A program made the translations under genes and the position numbers. Positions 45,606 to 56,458 of a stretch of 64,000 bases of DNA are shown here, one piece after another. The DNA comes from Cyrtodaria siliqua (Eukaryota; Mollusca; Bivalvia; Adapedonta; Hiatellidae), in the NCBI GenBank assembly GCA_037043455.1, contig JAWPHD010000132.1:62001-126000 (forward strand), given 5' to 3'. The notes beneath the pieces are model-generated. The model ran no database searches. It was not told the origin of the DNA and saw only the letters and a program-made list of their open reading frames with translations. Numbering within the stretch: the first letter of the stretch is position 1; every line of letters begins with the position of its first letter.

Positions 45606-46140
45606 AAAATAAACCTAACATTCAAACTGATTACGTCATATTATCTAAATAACCGAAGACTCTTTAACTTCATGAACAGTTACATCTAGATAATTACTAA
45701 CAAGAAATCATGTTTAAATAACGTCCATTACGTGACAAACAGACGGGAACTGGACCACTATTAATTTCCGATAGACTTACATTATAGCCTAAAATGGTGT
45801 CACACATGCCGTCATACTTGAATCTGTCAGTAAACCATCTTCAAAGCCAGCACAACACAGACATAACAGAACATCAAGCTCCGTTTCTACTTTCAACTTT
45901 AGAATTGTGCTCAAAGTGAAAGTAGGTATCAATTCTAGACCAATTCATGTCAAATCTGACGAAGAACACAAACAAATCTTACCTCACAAAAAGTAGTGCC
46001 ATTCACTTGTTTCAGCTCTGATTAACCTGATTCTGGCAGCAAAATATTTGGGAATCTACGCTCTACACAAAAATATAATATCTACACTACCATTTTGATC
46101 CCCTGGTTCCCGGTCCAAGTCCAACTGAATCGTCTTCTAA
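45606..46140. other. No gene recognised
   Basis: Unique A+T-rich DNA. 'agtgaaagtaggtatcaatt' and the mirrored 'gtttctactttcaactttag' near 45,885-45,940 form a weak inverted pair. Confidence 0.35.
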
Positions 46141-46149
46141 TGCGGTTAT

Positions 46150-47010
46150 ATATTGGAAGGGTCTTTAGAAACGGATATCTGTAAGAAGTAATCACTAATT
46201 GCTTTTGAAATTGCGCATTGGAAACGGATATCTTTAAGTAATTTAAGGTATACCTAAATGTGTACTGTGACAAAGGAGAAGAATTTCGCAATCATTGTGA
46301 ATTATTAAAAATGAGTAGCACCCTGGCGAAAGATTATATTTATAGTCTGGCGGTCTAGTGGGACTAATTACTTTTGAAATTGCACATCGGAAACGGATAT
46401 CTGTAAGAAGTAATCACTTAACTGCTTTTGAAATTACATAACGGAAACGGATATCTGTAAGAAGTAATCACTTAACTGCTTTTGAAATTGCACATCGGAA
46501 ACGGATATCTGTAAGCAGTAATCACTTAACTGCTTTTGAAATTACATAACGGAAACGGATATCTGTAAGAAGTAATCACTTAACTGCTTTTGAAATTGCA
46601 CATCGGAAACGGATATCTGTAAGAAGTAATCACTTAACTGCTTTTGAAATTACATAACGGAAACGGATATCTGTAAGAAGTAATCACTTAACTGCTTTTG
46701 AAATTACATAACGGAAAAGGATATCTGTAAGAAGTAATCTCTTAACTGCTTTTGAAATTGCACATCGGAAACGGATATCTGTAAGAAGTAATCACTTAAC
46801 TGCTTTTGAAATTGCACATCGGAAACGGATATCTGTAAGAAGTAATCACTTAACTGCTTTTGAAATTACATAACGGAAAAGGATATCTGTAAGAAGTAAT
46901 CTCTTAACTGCTTTTGAAAGTGCACATCGGAAACGGATATCTGTAAGAAGTAATCACTTAACTGCTTTTGAAATTACATAACGGAAACAGATATTTTTAA
47001 GAAGTAATCA
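46150..47010. repeat. 54-bp minisatellite, about 14 units, dimeric
   Basis: Unit 'aaacggatatctgtaagaag' + 'taatcacttaactgcttttg' + 'aaatt'. Spacing is 54 bp (46,391 and 46,445). Units ending 'gcacatcgg' and 'acataacgg' alternate for much of the array, a 108-bp dimer. One and a half diverged units (46,150-46,235) are separated from the main array by about 120 bp. The unit contains in-frame stops, so it is not coding despite its length of 18 codons. Confidence 0.95.
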
Positions 47011-47099
47011 GTGAGGTAATATCACTAATGTGTAACTTTATAGATACGATGACACCGTTTGAGAAGAATTAATTAATCAGTGTGAACTAAGAGGAGTCT

Positions 47100-48115
47100 C
47101 ATCTAAACGAAAGATTATATTTACAATCTGCGTCCAGGTTAACGTTTGTATGCAAGCTTGTATCTCCGTAACTACTTTACATAATGCATTGAAACTCAGC
47201 ACCATTAGACAACATCATACAGCCATATTCTATGCATACCATCTTCGGGATGGCTCAAAATTCTGTACTGTTGACATTTGAAATATTGAGTTCTGCTCAA
47301 CCCGGGGGTGGAAGGCGTGACCGGGTAGCAAGTATTTACAAAACTGTTCATGAACAGTCTCAATCAAACCGAGACTGCAATATGTGTTATTAAAATTTGT
47401 ATCGTGTTCGGCGATTTCCAAATATCCTCTTTCATACATTTGTTTATGTAAGCTTGTTGTTTGTAAGCCTGTATCGCCGAAACTCCATAATGGATTGAAA
47501 CGTCACGAATGTATTCGACATCATTAGACAACATCATACAGATAGGTTCTATAACTCAGTCATGCTTTTATTTTAATACAATTATGGCCACTTTTTTACT
47601 TAAAATATTTGGTTAAAGTTTGTATGTAGTTTGTATATAAGCGTGTATCACATATTGGATTGAAACTGCACACATATACACTGAACGACTTTAATAAAAA
47701 CGCAACATTGTCCGCTCCATAACTCCTCTCCCCCGGAAGCAAATCTCATAAAACTTAGGATAGATGAAATTAAATTTAATTTCTATTGAAATATGCCAGT
47801 TATCTTAGTTTATTTCCCTGTTGCATGTTTGGTACCTTCCATAACCAGTATCATGTTGTCATTTGTTTTTCAATAGGTCGAATCATTAAGAGACTGTTGC
47901 TTGATAAAAAGGATAGCGTGTAAAGTAAAATGTTCAAAGTGTCCAGTTTCTTTTGCAACTGAGTATACTTTACATAATGGATTGAAACTTTACGCATACA
48001 TTCGGCATCATTAGACATCATACAGCCAGGATATATAACTCATGTTTTTGTTTTAACAAAATTATAGTCCCTTTTATGCTTACACAATTTGGTTAAAGGG
48101 AATGAAGCGACACAT
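47100..48115 (+). repeat. Diverged tandem units of a bivalve-type element core
   Basis: 'tttacataatg.attgaaac', 'ttcg.catcattagacaacatc', 'atacagcca' or 'atacagata' and 'ttggttaaag' recur at about 47,173, 47,487, 47,645 and 47,970. A 75-bp piece of element H5 ('ttgtccgctccataactcct') is inserted at 47,707. No terminal structures seen. Confidence 0.65.
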
Positions 48116-48485
48116 CCAAACAAGATCTGTTATTGAGAGTTCTGAAAAGCTTTGAAAAAGGTGAAAGAATGACCAAAATCAGATAATATATCAAAAAGAT
48201 ATGACCATTTGAAGGTTGTTTTAAAACGTATATGGGAGCCGCCATTTTGAGAACAATGATGTCATAGTTCCAAATTACCTTATATGGAATATTGATTACA
48301 TACTGAACGATTATATACTGAACAAAAAAAATTCCGCTGGTGTTGATGCTGATTGTCTAGACAGCAAGTAATGATGTTTTTTTTAGAATAATTAGATATA
48401 CCCCCAACAATAGTCCTAACAAAGATGTTTTCTGAAAAGTTCAGTATCAGAGTTAGCCCCCTTTTTCTTAAAGGAAGCATTTTGG
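48116..48485. other. No gene recognised
   Basis: Contains 'gggagccgccattttgagaa', a word often seen in bivalve intergenic repeats, and 'atactgaacga'/'atactgaacaa' direct repeats at 48,300-48,325. Confidence 0.4.
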
Positions 48486-48489
48486 CCAC

Positions 48490-49060
48490 CGCTAAACGAA
48501 GTTTAGGAGAGTATACTTATTTCACCTGTCCGTCCGTCCGTCCGTCTGTCTGTCTGTAGACGAAACATTGTCCGCTCCAAAACTCCTCTCCCCCGGAAGC
48601 AAATCTCATAAAACTTCATGGGTGGACTGCCTGTGATGAGAGGATGAACCCTATTGAGTTTGAGGTCAGTAGGTCTAAGGTCAAGTTCACCGTGACCTGA
48701 TAATGAAAAACCTTGTCCGCTCCATAACTCCTTCTCCCCTGAAGCAAATTCATAGGTGAACTGCCTGTGGTGCGAGGACGATCCCCATTGAGTTTGAGGT
48801 CAGTTAGTCAAAGGTCGAGGTAACCAGGATCCGATAATGTAGTATGTGGTGAGAGGACGACCGTTATTGATTTTGAGATCAGTAGGTCAAGGTCACCGGG
48901 ACCCGATAATGAAAAACATTGTCCGCTCCATAACTCCGCTCCTCCTAAAGGAAATCTCATGAAACATCATAGGGTAACTGCCTGTGGTGAGAGGACAACC
49001 ATTTATTATTTTGGGGTCAGTATATGTGTTGGGTGTGGTGGGAGGGAGGGAAGAGGGGGT
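48490..49060 (+). mobile_element. Hairpin-started element H5 with eroded tandem core
   Basis: Starts near the perfect hairpin 'ctaaac-gaa-gtttag' (48,492-48,506), then 'gtccgtccgtccgtccgtct'. Core units with 'attgtccgctcca(t)aactcc' begin at about 48,566, 48,710 and 48,917, each followed by 'ctgcctgtg', 'gaggac', 'ttgag' and 'gtcagtaggtc'. Deletions have changed unit lengths. The 3' terminal repeat is not recognisable. Confidence 0.75.
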
Positions 49061-49212
49061 GGGCTGGTAGCGGGGCTATATTTGTCCCCCTTTAAAGGCG
49101 TCAGCTCTAGTTTTTTCAACTTTTTCCACGTTTTTCAGAATTCTCAATAATATTGATTGTTTGGCTATGTCGCTACATTCCTTTAACAAGTGCAATAATT
49201 TTGTCCTACAGT

Positions 49213-49330
49213 TAAGCAAAACTAGAACGAATTCGACGGCGCGCCATCGTAAAATACCCAAGTTTTCTGCATAACGGTCAATTCCCTTTAAAGGGCCCGA
49301 CAATATCCGCAAAGCCTATAAAACACAAAC
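49213..49330 (+). mobile_element. Family D fragment
   Basis: 'aactagaacgaattcgacgg' + 'cgcgccatcg' and 'ggtcaattccctttaa' match 29,584-29,675. The stem 'ggcgcgcc' is an 8-bp palindrome. Confidence 0.75.
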
Positions 49331-49364
49331 TAATTACGTTGACATCGTTTCAATTTCCAAAATC

Positions 49365-50555
49365 GCGGGAGCATATAGTCGCCGCATTGTCCGCGCGTGT
49401 GTCCGTCCATAACCCCTTTTTAGAATTTCGCGAAACTTGCTAGGAAGCATCAATATCAAGTTAAGATGCGCATATTTTCGTGAAGTTCCGGATCGATAAT
49501 TTTCCACTGAGTTATGGCCCTTTGTATTTTTAATGCATATATACATAGTAGTCAAATAGAAAATTCTTGTCCGGGCTATTAATCTATAACTCCTTGTTAT
49601 AATTTCGCGAAACGTGCTTGGAACCATCAATATCAAGTGAATGTGCGCATGTTGTCGTGACGTTCCGGTTCAATAATTTTCCACTGAGATATGTCCCTTT
49701 GTATTTTTAATGCATGTATACATAGCAGTCAAATAGAAAATTCTTGGGGCTGCTTCCACCCCCGCCACCCTACCCCCCCCCCCCCCCCCCCCCCTTTTGG
49801 TACGCAGTATTCAGGGCAAATTTAGAGAGTATTCAGTACCCACGGCCCGGGTTAAAGTAGTATTCAGTACTCCGGTTATCCATGTTAAATAGTAGTCAGT
49901 ACTCGGGTCTAAAATGAAAGAGTATTCAGTACTCAGCTCTAAATTAGAGAGTATTCAGTACTCGAGTGGAAGTGGGGCTGGGGGGCGGGAACACTCACAT
50001 TCTTGTCCGGACTATTTCTCTATAACCCTTTTTTAGAATTTCGAAACTTGTTAGGAAGTATCAATATCAAGTGGGATGCGCATATTGTCATGACGTTCCG
50101 GTTCGATAATTTTCCATTGAGTTATGGCCCTTTGTATTTTTAATGCATATATACATAGTAGTCAAATAGAAAATTCTTGTCCGGGCTATTTATCTATAAC
50201 TCCTTGTTATAATTTCGCGAAACGTGCTTGGAAGCATCAATGTCAAGTGCATATTGTCGTGACGTTCCGGTTCAATAATTTTCCAATGAGTTATGGCCCT
50301 TTGATTATACTTTATATGTAGATATGAGACGAAATGCTTACATGTATATGACGCCATTCAAGATCACGTCAGTTCATTAGTGAATATATTACGTGCAGCC
50401 AAGAAAGCATCTTCAGAAATATATGTTTCCCTAAAATATGTTGCGAGGGTGTGCAGACTATTTAAGAACCATTTAGCTTCATTTAATTATATTTCTCTTT
50501 GTAATACAAAGCACCCAATTCGGGGAGCATCCATCGGTTCTACCGATATTCTTGT
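49365..50555 (+). mobile_element. Hairpin-ended element H3, same family end as H1
   Basis: The 3' end is nearly identical to that of H1: 'ttcggggagcat' (50,519-50,530), hairpin 'atcggt-tct-accgat' (50,533-50,547) and 'cttgt' (50,551-50,555). The 5' end keeps only the inner half of the start hairpin ('gggagcatatagtcgcc', 49,368). Core units of about 176 bp start at 'attcttg' at 49,562, 49,739, 49,998 and 50,173. Their wording ('tataactcc', 'atttcgcgaaac', 'gttatggccctttg') differs from H1. So H1 and H3 share ends but not cores. Confidence 0.82.
49773..49985. repeat. C22 tract plus 'agtattcagtactc' array inside H3
   Basis: 49,773-49,794 is a 22-C run. It is followed by five or six units of 'gagtattcagtactc' type, 30-40 bp apart (49,829-49,965), then a G-rich block 'gggctggggggcggg'. 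The C-rich left and G-rich right flanks are roughly complementary, so the insert could be a foldback. The word 'agtattcagtact' is near-palindromic. Confidence 0.8.
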
Positions 50556-51454
50556 TTTATGTAGCGTGCGAAGCGCATAGCTGATAACTAAGAGTTATGT
50601 TATTAATATATTTTGACGGGCGTGTTCAATTGTAAGAGACAGCATGTATACTATATCCCAGTCTTATTTGAAAACATACAGACCGAAAGACACATAATTA
50701 TCTGGATATCAACTAAATGAGTCCCCATTATTTCGCTTTGTTAGTAGTTTCTGTTACCCAAATATATCGAATACAACCACTGCAAATCCCTCTAGAGACA
50801 GAGTGATAGGTGCGCCGTAAAACCCCAATTCACTTCAATTCCAAATATATCGGTTATTTATGTCGGTAGAGATGCATTGTCATCCCATTTTTAGGTTGAC
50901 TGGACCTTCTCTCAGTCGGTGTAATTGCCTTGTCATTTACAAGTGTTGGGTATGTTGTTTGTCCGAGGTTCATGAAAATTAATGCTACCATTTTCGGCGA
51001 AATGGTTGTTCGCACATAAACAAAATATAAATATGTGAATTTTCTGTTTTCTTCCATAAACTTTATACAACTTTCATATAAAAATATGATCGAGTCACGT
51101 GCGAAACAATATATATATACACCTACTTAATATATAGGATCAAAACGATAAATCGTAGATCAGCCAGGCTTTGCGTAAGCTGTTTGGTTAATGTCCAAAA
51201 TTTTAACGGAACCGTGTAATTGGCTGTTCATATTATTTCGCTTCGCTAAAACCTTGAGGTGTGGAAATGGAAAACATCAAAATAATGGTTAACGAAACAA
51301 ATATTAGACTTTATTATCAATACCATAACACAACAATACAAGTACATAAGATAATACTATACTGAGCGCCACTTGATTTACACTTACTATAATTAAACAT
51401 GATTGGAGGCGATCTGGTAGGGCTGTTGATTGTCAACCGAAATACAAACAAATT
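50556..51454. other. Mostly unique; small reversed family-B end
   Basis: 'gtgcgccgtaaaaccccaat' at 50,811 is the reversed end of family B. The rest is A+T-rich without recognisable genes. Confidence 0.5.
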
Positions 51455-51700
51455 GTATTGAATTGAATTGGGGTTTTACGGCGCACCAACACAAGAAAGG
51501 TTATATGGCGCCAAACAGGGATGAACATACCAGGCTCATCCTCCATTTACATCTAGATACAACTATGGAAAATGGACCTAGATCCGTCTAACCTGCAGAA
51601 CTGCTGCACATTCTATTGTAGACATTCCATTTACGATGGAGCCACGTTTCCACATTTGCATATGCGGTGTCATGAAGAAGACCTTGAATGAACATGATAA
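51455..51700 (+). mobile_element. Dispersed repeat family B, copy 3
   Basis: 'gaattggggttttacggcgc' + 'accaacac', 'ggttatatggcgccaaacag', 'ccaggctcatcctccattta', 'acctgcagaactgctgcaca', ending at 'gaagaagaccttgaatgaac'. About 55 bp present in the other copies is missing after 'gagccacgttt'. Confidence 0.85.
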
Positions 51701-52484
51701 AAACATGACAAACTCCGTCAAACTCCTTTTTTACTGTCAATGTAAGAGAAAACAAAATACTATCATTGAAAAGAAAATTAAATTTGTGATGGTATTTGCC
51801 TTGAATGAAACTTGTATCTATAAAACTCTTCATGATATGTGTGTTTAAAGTTGGGAATTTTTTTGTGAAATTTTCGAACTGTGCCACTTGAAATCACAAT
51901 TTTCATAGTGTCCAATCTATTTGTTATTAGGTTTGTTAATATGTCTGTGATATAAAATAGAAACACACACTGATGCTTTCACTGTCATTGGATTGACACC
52001 CATAATTCGTCCAGAGCGCCTCCAGTCCCTTTAAGTCAACAATATCGTCACTTACTTAGCATACAACACGTGTCATATATTAAAAATACAAATATTGGAA
52101 CAGGTAAACATTGAAAACTTTCTTGGAATTGTTATCAACGATTTGCTGTACAGGTACATGTACATGTTACATGCATGCATACAGACCGTCTCGAGATGTG
52201 ATACAAACTGGGTAATTATGTCTAAGCATTATAAAACAGGGCATTCAGACGTTTACAATTAAAATATATAAAAGTGGTTTATATTGATACGTTTCAGAGT
52301 CGCTTTTACAATACAGTTTTTACACAGTAACTCAGTAAATGTGTATATTTGAGCATATTTCGTTATTTTAGAAATTGCGTCCAAGTTCGATTAACTGTAT
52401 CCATTTCATTATGTTCTGTTGAAGAAAGTAACACAATTTTTATGAAGAAAAAAACACATTCTGTACACGTACACACACGTGCTT
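51701..52484. other. Downstream flank of the GPCR gene
   Basis: A+T-rich, unique. This is where the 3' untranslated region of the minus-strand gene would lie; I found no clear AATAAA on the minus strand within about 250 nt of the stop, so the transcript end is not located. Confidence 0.4.
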
Positions 52485-53507
52485 TCATACCGATGCTGCA
52501 CGTGAAAACGTACTGCCGGCTCTTTTGACTGGGTTTTTCTCGCAGTCGCCCATCAGGAATCTTTTATAAGCAGTTCGGAAATTGTTGTCCATTAAAGTGT
52601 AAACGACTGGATTTAAACAATAGAGAACCCACCCAAGCATGGTTGTCCACAAATGGTGGATAGGATAGTTGAAGGTTTTGTCCGTCACGTTAAGAACGAA
52701 GTATGGAAATGTGCCGAGGAAGAATATAAAGAAAATACAGAGCATCATGACTGAAAGACGTATCGCTTTCGTTTGAGGGCTGTTGCCTTTCCATCTGCTC
52801 ATTCTTTTGAAGCTACGAAACGCGGCGCACCCAATTCTAGCGTAGCAGTATACTATGAATAAACAAGGAACGATAAATCCGCAGGTTACCATAGCTATTC
52901 TGTTGGATTGGTCGGAAGTTCTGTCAAATGTACACGCCAGAATTGATGGCTCGAAACGGAATGCTCCCCAGAGTTTGACCGAAGGTGGAATGGTAAAAAC
53001 CATCGGCAAAATCCAGCAGAACATGAGCGTTAAAACAAGCTGTCGTGTTTCTGACATATAGCGATATTGATTGATGTGTACTACATTCAAGAATCTGTAT
53101 AAAGCTATAGCACTTAAATGAACCATGATTACTCCGACTAATGTATAGCGTATTCCACCGGCGGCTGCGCAAAATGTTGGAGGTATCTGGGGGGTCTGGC
53201 GGTGGAACACAACTGCCTGCATGGATAGTATTAATGAGCAGTACAAGAAGCCAGCAAAACTTTGACTACCGATGAGGATACAGTTGACACTGTACCGTAG
53301 ACTGGAGAACAGAATGGCCAGGACTGTGACCAGATTTCCGAAGCTTCCTATAATGCATAACACGATGACGCACACCTCCAAAGCCAGTAAGATGTCGGTC
53401 TTGCCGCACCACCATTCTGTCTGAAGTGAACAGTCATTGAACGTTTCATTAAACGACTCAATAGTAGTGTTGCCAGAAGTGTCAGGGTTTGTATACTGTT
53501 GACTCAT
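52485..53507 (-). CDS. Class A (rhodopsin-like) G protein-coupled receptor, intronless
   Basis: 340 codons, complete. The start is secure: an in-frame TGA lies six bases upstream of the ATG and the context is 'gaaaaatga'. Seven membrane segments at about 38-66 (G57-N58 motif), 72-100, 111-141, 156-176 (W165), 203-228 (P214), 249-273 (P268) and 284-305 (NPVVY 299-303), then a helix-8 segment NNFRTAYKRFL. C113 and C192 are placed for the usual disulfide. N13 and N20 are N-glycosylation sites in the N-terminus. The second loop text KLWGAFRFEP resembles the Moody/Tre1/melatonin-receptor-like group, so a 'moody-like' label is possible; the ligand is unknown. Oddities: the position usually held by Asp in segment 2 is Gly86 (SFAGFLYC), the DRY motif reads YRF (137-139), and the CWxP motif is GTFP. 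The tail has C322 and a basic KRAGS site. Single-exon class A receptors are common in molluscs. Confidence 0.93.
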   Translation of the reverse strand: MSQQYTNPDTSGNTTIESFNETFNDCSLQTEWWCGKTDILLALEVCVIVLCIIGSFGNLVTVLAILFSSLRYSVNCILIGSQSFAGFLYCSLILSMQAVVFHRQTPQIPPTFCAAAGGIRYTLVGVIMVHLSAIALYRFLNVVHINQYRYMSETRQLVLTLMFCWILPMVFTIPPSVKLWGAFRFEPSILACTFDRTSDQSNRIAMVTCGFIVPCLFIVYCYARIGCAAFRSFKRMSRWKGNSPQTKAIRLSVMMLCIFFIFFLGTFPYFVLNVTDKTFNYPIHHLWTTMLGWVLYCLNPVVYTLMDNNFRTAYKRFLMGDCEKNPVKRAGSTFSRAASV

Positions 53508-54605
53508 TTTTCACAATTATGTTATCTTCTGTTCAGTGCAATCGTTATTATGTCAAAGTCCTTAGAGTGAAGAACAGTATATATATATGTGATTATATTC
53601 CGATTAAGCATTCACTAATTGTTCTCTGTAAATACTTTTTTGTATTCGCAATTTGTTTACACAGTGGTTTATAAAGATTCGCAATTAATTACCTATTTAC
53701 TTTAAGTGTCCATTATATGTCACACCCTTAGATCTGCATGTATCATATATATCTTCACATTTATAATAGTCATGTTGTATGTTACCAATTTGTCTTTTAC
53801 ACGGATAGTCACACAGAAAATAAATGCTGCAACAATCGCCCACAAACACTGACGTAAACTACTGAATCATTCAACAAAGCGTTTACACATACCATTAAAA
53901 TCAAGCAGTTTCAAAATGTTCACATCAGTATTTCATCAACTGTGTATTTACTCCATTGTAATTGTTACGCTTCTATAGACAATATCAATATCCATTTAAA
54001 TTCAAAAATGCTCACTTGTTCAAACTTAGATATTTCGGAAAATAAAAACGTTGCTGCTCTTTCAGTTCTTCCCTTAACGTCTGTAGTGCATGATAGTTCA
54101 ATTCCTTTGGTGTTGTAGCCTATTCATTTAGTTATATCTTACATACAAAGTGTATTAGCATCAATGTAGCCAATCCCACCAATCTGTTCGTCCTACTATT
54201 TAATAACTTGTTAACGATGCTCTGAAGTATTAAGCACTGCTGGAGACGGGTTTAAGCTTACAGTGTTAATATTACACTGATAACGTGATATTATGTACGA
54301 GTTACGATTATTCCAGTCCTTTGAGAGCTTGGATTGCAAACAATATGGTAATCCTTGTCACAGCGATGGTGAAGGATAGTTCAAATATATTGAATAACAT
54401 TCAGTAGGTATCACCATCACTTGTTCACAGTTTTTATATAATGATGTCTTTTATATGTTTTGTTTGTTTAAATAGTCGGTTCAAATCTCATTAGAGCGTA
54501 AGTTGTACTTTTTTCTTATCTTAATACTATCGTATGAATGGCCCGATATTCCGGTAATTGTCACTTCGACGTTACGTAAATGAAGTTAAGTTGTCTAAGG
54601 TTGAA
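53508..54605. other. Upstream flank of the GPCR gene
   Basis: Presumed promoter side of the receptor gene (minus strand). 'tatatatat' at 53,580-53,588 lies about 75 bp upstream of the ATG on the minus strand and could act as a TATA-like element, but the 5' end is unknown. No repeats shared with the rest of the window. Confidence 0.35.
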
Positions 54606-54938
54606 ACTTTCGTCATCCATGGCATCATCTAATCTGAAAATATAGAGCAGCCATTCATTAGGTGACATTATCTTATCTGAAAATAGAAAACATACAACAA
54701 ACTACAGTATATCAGTTCTTGTCAACGGTAACAGTAGGTTTTATTCACGACATCTTCTTAATATCCAACAATGTAAAACAGCTATCAAATATATGTCACA
54801 TCCATGACATCATTTAATCTGTTATATTCTGAAAATACTGAACAGCCATTAATATATAGGTAACATACTCTTATCTGAAAATATAGAACATGTTACAAAA
54901 CACAATAAAGTAATCCGTGTTGACGGTAACAGTAGGTA
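54606..54938. repeat. Imperfect tandem duplication, about 180-bp period
   Basis: 'atccatg.catcat.taatct', 'gaacagccatta' or 'gagcagccattc', 'cttatctgaaaata', 'gaacat' and 'acggtaacagtaggt' occur in the same order at 54,614-54,742 and 54,800-54,938. Confidence 0.85.
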
Positions 54939-54939
54939 T

Positions 54940-55580
54940 ACAAGAAATATAAAAAGATCGGACAGAGAAAGTAGCATTCAAGGAGGCCAGTCAGCCACAA
55001 AACACAGAAACAGAAACGCAAACAGACAAACAAGAAGGCAAAAGTAATAATAAATGCAAACGACATCACAAACACAAAAGGGTTGACAATAGGGCTACCG
55101 CCTTGGAACGGTCAGTGGCAAAGTAGGCCACTGGGGGTTTAAACCGGTTCTAGGGTGCACCAAACCTCATACTTACACTACTGTCATCCCATTAAAACAG
55201 GACAGTGTAAATAAAGAAATCCCCGCCATGATCTAATCTCTAACCAACAAGGCAGCATCAATAGGCAATATATGCTCGTGTAAATATAATACAAAAAAAC
55301 AATAGCCTAGAAAGCCACAATGAAGTTACTCATTGACTTGGCAGAAGCCAGAGCAACAAGGGAATAAACCATTAAGTGCACGACAAGAAAGATTGTAGAC
55401 AAACATCAAACGCCACCGTCCCAATGGGCTTTAGGTAGGCGTCATCATAGGGTCCACAGTCTGTCCGGTTATCGTACAATTAAAGAGGAAAGCATAGTGG
55501 CGAACTGTAAAAGGGTCCAAAACCAAGCATGGAGTACGTTGCAAAATGATAGGGTCATAACCTCTTTTGATAAACTTTTT
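54940..55580 (+). mobile_element. Family A, most complete copy
   Basis: Begins near 'aagaaatataaaaagatcgg' and runs through 'gggttgacaatagggctacc' + 'gccttggaacggtcagtggc', 'aaacaggacagtgtaaataa', 'gacttggcagaagccagagc', 'gtaggcgtcatcatagggtc', 'cacagtctgtccggttatcg' to 'aagcatggagtacgttgc'. About 640 bp. No open frame longer than 90 codons and no inverted ends, so possibly a long SINE or the remnant of a larger element. Confidence 0.85.
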
Positions 55581-55920
55581 AACAAGTTTAACAAGTTTAT
55601 CAAAGATAGTATGAAAGCGATCATGACCAAGTGGAACGGGAACTATAGCATCCACAGAACACAGGCAACTGAAAACACGCATATATTACATTCTCTGCCT
55701 GTGATTCTGGGGGTATTAAAAGCATTTCCCTTAGGATATAAATCCCTAGGAAAATTATAAGATTTTGCCCAAATTACTTTTTTAATTACATTTTTTGTGA
55801 CAGTTGTGGTGTATTCTTGCGAAGTTCGAACGTAAGGCAAAGTAGACTGAACCCTAGTGAATCCAAAAATATTTAATATTGAATTAAAGACGCATTCTTT
55901 TAAATAAATCTAATATGTAG
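55581..55920. other. No gene recognised
   Basis: 'taaactttttaacaagttta' (55,571) is a palindromic A+T word followed by 'acaagtttatcaaag', giving a local hairpin. Short unremarkable frames otherwise. Confidence 0.4.
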
Positions 55921-56029
55921 TTAATAAACACTGTTTTCGTATTACGGGTTATAATTCCCGAGGCCAGTTCACATATCTAGTAAAAAAAAAACGAGTGCCG
56001 TAAATACGAAAACAGTGTTGATTAATTAA
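55921..56029. mobile_element. Foldback element, arms about 25 bp
   Basis: 'aacactgttttcgtatt' (55,927) and 'aatacgaaaacagtgtt' (56,003) are exact reverse complements; the similarity extends to 'ttaat.aa' outside and 'acgg'/'ccgt' inside. The centre includes a 10-A run. Confidence 0.85.
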
Positions 56030-56069
56030 CCTCTATATAAAACGACAATTGCAAGGAAAAAGCAAAGTA

Positions 56070-56165
56070 TGCCACACCACAAACATAAAACGGTTGACAA
56101 TAGGGGTACCTCCTCCAAACGGTCGGTGTCATAAAGGCCGTATGGCCAAGTTGTGTTTAGTTACT
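56070..56165 (+). mobile_element. Family A core fragment
   Basis: 'cataaaacggttgacaatag' + 'gggtacctcctccaaacggt' + 'cggtgtcataaaggcc'. Diverged. Confidence 0.75.
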
Positions 56166-56337
56166 GATCGTTACACTTGTTTTACAGTTGTTGCTTTCTC
56201 AATGATGCATAACTTTTAAGCTAATACGCTTACTTGGTGTGATATCAAAAACGATTAGTGTCCGTCTAATCTTTTAAGTATTAACCTAGTCATGTTAAAA
56301 TGTGTACCTTTATTTATAAATCTTACATTTTACTTTA

Positions 56338-56458
56338 AGCATCAACTATTTAATTCTCGTTGAAACACATTTGAAAAGTATGACCTACGTTCAGCGGTGG
56401 TTAAACATGAAATATTGACAAGAATGTGTTTCAAAGATTGAATTAACAGTTGATGTTT
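56338..56458. mobile_element. Foldback element, arms about 36 bp
   Basis: 'catcaactatttaattctcg' + 'ttgaaacacatt' (from 56,340) pairs with 'gaatgtgtttcaaagattga' + 'attaacagttgatg' (56,422-56,455). About six mismatches and indels between the arms. Confidence 0.85.

Noticed and set aside
55431..55760. Overlapping 83- and 87-codon frames on both strands
   Set aside because: They cover the right end of a family-A copy and its flank; no conservation of the frames in the other family-A copies.
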